Below, one piece after another: positions 61,820 through 64,000 of a stretch of DNA of 64,000 nucleotides (positions are counted from its first letter, which is position 1; every line of letters starts with the position of its first letter). The DNA comes from Acidimicrobiales bacterium (lineage in GTDB: Bacteria > Actinomycetota > Acidimicrobiia > Acidimicrobiales > Aldehydirespiratoraceae). Below the pieces are notes generated by a model. That model saw only the letters and a program-made list of their open reading frames with translations. It ran no database searches and was not told the origin of the DNA. A program made the position numbers and the translations under genes. The DNA lies in NCBI GenBank assembly GCA_029263215.1, contig JAJCXY010000126.1, forward strand, positions 1 through 64,000, given 5' to 3'.

Positions 61820-62191
61820 TCAGCCGAACAACTCGGCCAGGCGTTCCTTGGCCTTCGAGTCGCCCAATGGCCTGCCGATGATCGCCTTGTCGTCGGTGAC
61901 GATGATCGGACGCTGCAGGAGCTTCGGATGCTCGAGCAAGATGGCCACCACTGCATCGGGGTTGGCTACGTAGTCGTCGGCAACGAGGCCGAGCTTGGCG
62001 AACTGGGCGTCCTTGCGGACCAGGCCCTCCACCGGATCCTCGAGTTTGGCGATGATCGCGCGAAGGGTGGCCTCATCGGGCGGGGTCTTCAGATAGCGCA
62101 CCTCATCGAAATCGACTCTCATGTCCGTGGCGACCGCCACGGCATTGTTCGAAGACGTTCAATTGGGGTTGTGGTAGATGGTGATGCCCAC
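61820..62191 (-). CDS. ArsC/Spx-family protein with in-frame TGA at the catalytic Cys: probable selenoprotein
   Basis: 123 residues if the single in-frame TGA (62161-62159) is read as selenocysteine. From the GTG at 62191 it reads MGITIYHNPN, then Sec11, then TSSNNAVAVATDM, then VDFDEVRYLKTPP. This matches the ArsC opening HNPxC, with Sec exactly at the active-site Cys. Downstream conserved elements are intact: LVRKDAQF, LEHPKLLQRPIIV and IIGRP, which carry the oxyanion-binding arginines. The Arg four residues after the usual Cys is Asn here. AGGAG lies five bases before the GTG. A GC-rich hairpin with a GGUC loop follows the TGA. Conventional calling would start at an internal GTG (62140) and lose the active site. 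Alternatives: a point nonsense mutation or a sequencing error. A redox role (arsenate reduction or peroxide/thiol chemistry) is inferred. Confidence 0.8.
62121..62145 (-). promoter_or_regulatory. SECIS-like hairpin after the TGA of the ArsC-like gene
   Basis: On the minus strand, CCGTGGC-GGTC-GCCACGG forms a perfect 7-bp stem with a four-base loop (62142-62125). It extends by ATG/CAT pairing with one bulged A. The first loop G is the 27th base counting the T of TGA as 1, within the range reported for bacterial SECIS elements. The loop GGUC is the same as in E. coli fdhF. Confidence 0.65.
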
Positions 62192-62285
62192 CGCTGCTCC
62201 TCTCCCGGCCCACGGCCGAGGTTGTCACGACCCAGGTCTTCTGGATTGGTGGCGAACCGTAGTGGGTCACGCCAGACTCTCCCCC

Positions 62286-62903
62286 ATGGGCATCTACCGC
62301 GAACAGATTCTCCCTCGCCTGATCGACCGCATGCTCGGCACCGAAGCTGTGGGAAAGGACCGCAGCCGCACCACTCCCGGCCTTCGCGGCACCATCGTGG
62401 AGATCGGATTCGGATCGGGTCTCAACATCGAGCACTACCCCGATGAGGTCAACAAGGTGTACGCGGTCGACCCTGCACTCGTGGGGCGCAAGCTCGCCGC
62501 GGATCGGGTGGCGGCTTCACCAGCGAACGTCGAGTACGTGGGTCTCGACGGTGCGGCCCTCCCTCTCAGCGACGAATCCTGCGACGGCGCCTTGTCGACC
62601 TACACCCTCTGCACGATCCCCGACGTCGCCGGAGCCATCAGCGAGATCCATCGCGTGCTCACTCCCGGCGCAAGATTCCACGTACTCGAACACGGACTGG
62701 CACGAGACCACAGCGTCGCCACATGGCAGGGCCGTCTCAATCCGATCCAGAACCGTTTGGGCGACGGTTGCAACCTCGACCGTGATCATGCGGCCCTGCT
62801 CACCGATGGCGGGTTCGAGATCGATGAGCACGAGGAGTGGTACGGGAAGGGTCCGAAGTCGCTGACCGCCCTCTACCGGCTGGTGGCTCGCAAGCCGGGC
62901 TGA
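62286..62903 (+). CDS. Class I SAM-dependent methyltransferase (type 11)
   Basis: 205 residues. Motif I VEIGFGSGLNIEHYP, acidic VYAVDPA (motif II), and LPLSDESCDGALSTYTLCTIPD (read in sections; motif III region). Similar proteins methylate lipids, quinones or small molecules; the substrate is unknown. It diverges from the ArsC-like gene and its end overlaps the convergent next gene by 31 bases. Confidence 0.85.
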   Translation: MGIYREQILPRLIDRMLGTEAVGKDRSRTTPGLRGTIVEIGFGSGLNIEHYPDEVNKVYAVDPALVGRKLAADRVAASPANVEYVGLDGAALPLSDESCDGALSTYTLCTIPDVAGAISEIHRVLTPGARFHVLEHGLARDHSVATWQGRLNPIQNRLGDGCNLDRDHAALLTDGGFEIDEHEEWYGKGPKSLTALYRLVARKPG

Positions 62904-63730
62904 CCGCCCGCCGGCCACCGGTCGACGACGAGTTGGGGAACCACGCGGCTCATCTCGTCGGCGAGACGCACCAATCCCGGCAGCAACTCGGGTTCGAGTT
63001 GAACGGTGTGCAGCAGGAGATGGCGGCCGAAGAATTCGAAGGAAATGCGGCCTTCGGTCTGCACCATCAGGTCGATCATGCGTGCGTCCAGGAGGGCACG
63101 GGCGAAGCGACGGTCGTCGCTGATCACGTGGTAGCTGCGGTTGAACAGGCCGGACTCCACATCGAGGTCGAGTCGGGTGGCCGTGGTGAACAGCTTGGAG
63201 ATCAGGTTTTCCTTCGCGATCAGGGTTCGAGGCGCGTTGATATCCAACTGTGCGACCGCACCCGAAATGGTGCGCCCGCTGTGACGCCTGACCACCCGCG
63301 TGCCAGTGGCATCACCGCGACGGCGCCGCACCCGGCGTTGTCCATCGCCGCGTTCGACCACATCGAACTCCGTCCACGATCTGGCATCGAAGCCATGGGC
63401 ATCGCCCCGAGCACCGGCGAACGTCACCACATTCGATGCCGACCAGCCCTGGCCCTCGCCAGACAGGAAATGGCCGAAGCGGACCCGCCCCAGACCAGGG
63501 CCGTCCTGGGCCTGGAAGCGCATGCCTGCTGCTTCGGCCGCCCGCCGGATCTGGCGCGGTCGTCCTCGATGTAGAACCAGCGATCGGATCATCCACAGAC
63601 CGACGCCGAGCGACACCACGAGGATGACCCAGGGGGTCCACCATTGCTCGCTCAGCCAGAGCCAGGCGTCGTCTTCGACGGGAGGCCCGATGGGAGCCGG
63701 ATCGTGATCGCTGGAAAGCGGGAAGGCCAC
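62873..63730 (-). CDS. Hypothetical protein with one N-terminal transmembrane helix
   Basis: 285 residues, GTG start. One hydrophobic segment at about 33-52, then a basic linker and a soluble beta-rich domain (FDARSWTEFDVVERG; QLDINAPRTLIAKENL). It looks like a cytoplasm-facing domain of unknown type. It starts 40 bases after the PII gene, so it may be co-transcribed. I do not recognise a family. Confidence 0.6.
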   Translation of the reverse strand: MAFPLSSDHDPAPIGPPVEDDAWLWLSEQWWTPWVILVVSLGVGLWMIRSLVLHRGRPRQIRRAAEAAGMRFQAQDGPGLGRVRFGHFLSGEGQGWSASNVVTFAGARGDAHGFDARSWTEFDVVERGDGQRRVRRRRGDATGTRVVRRHSGRTISGAVAQLDINAPRTLIAKENLISKLFTTATRLDLDVESGLFNRSYHVISDDRRFARALLDARMIDLMVQTEGRISFEFFGRHLLLHTVQLEPELLPGLVRLADEMSRVVPQLVVDRWPAGGQPGLRATSR

Positions 63731-63770
63731 CCTTCAGTGATCGGCCTGAAGAGGGGACGGTTGAGGAAGC

Positions 63771-64000
<230 letters not shown>

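Noticed and set aside
62138..62140. Internal GTG as the start of a 106-residue ArsC-like protein
   Set aside because: It would remove the N-terminal strand and the whole active-site loop, has no Shine-Dalgarno, and ignores the well-formed start at 62191 in the same frame.

Overview
This is a GC-rich, gene-dense actinobacterial chromosome segment, very likely from the Acidimicrobiia or a close relative (inference). The evidence is a WhiG-type sigma factor, an F420-type LLM oxidoreductase, an actinobacterial PepN, and the order ffh-rpsP-KH-rimM-trmD-rplS ... yraN-comM-dprA-xerC-whiG-M23-rpsB-tsf-pyrH-frr-cdsA-dxr-S2P-ispG ... rimP-nusA-ylxR-infB-DUF503-rbfA-truB-ribF. I see no insertion sequence, CRISPR array, tRNA or rRNA.

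Layout. 1-14.6 kb, mostly + strand: the end of a queuosine-salvage gene; a BMP-type nucleoside ABC importer (lipoprotein, double ATPase, two permeases); a PhyH dioxygenase; an MFS exporter; adenosine deaminase; an M16 peptidase lipoprotein; uracil phosphoribosyltransferase; a 2-hydroxyacid dehydrogenase. With the adenosine kinase at 18-19 kb, this makes a nucleoside uptake and salvage neighbourhood. 14.6-18 kb: a TetR/diiron protein/dienoyl-CoA isomerase operon, divergent from a LysE exporter. 19-23 kb: aminopeptidase N and a phosphoesterase. 23-53.6 kb, mostly - strand: housekeeping genes for translation, RNA modification, isoprenoid and phospholipid synthesis, recombination and SRP targeting. 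53.7-60.3 kb: HtrA-like protease, two-component system and a MoxR/DUF58/VWA operon. 60.3-64 kb: small enzymes, ending in a partial PII gene.

The most notable locus is 61820-62191 (- strand). An ArsC-family thioredoxin-fold gene has a single in-frame TGA exactly where the catalytic cysteine belongs (position 11). It has a good Shine-Dalgarno upstream, full-length homology downstream, and 23 nt after the TGA a GC-rich hairpin with a GGUC loop, the loop of the E. coli fdhF SECIS. It reads as a selenocysteine-containing ArsC-like protein that ordinary gene calling truncates.

A second pattern: sixteen genes have a TANNNT hexamer (usually TAGNNT) 5-10 nt before the start codon, mostly with no Shine-Dalgarno. 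This suggests leaderless transcription is a major mode here, and it helps choose starts. Other points: a fusion of a zinc-ligand-deficient M23 domain to a lipase-like domain just upstream of rpsB, several small unannotated genes, and low-complexity extensions on IF-2, S2, CdsA and NusA.

No gene-free stretch exceeds about 200 bases once starts are corrected, except 18994-19301, which holds a probable 45-residue gene. All functions are inferred from motifs and family resemblance; no database search was run.
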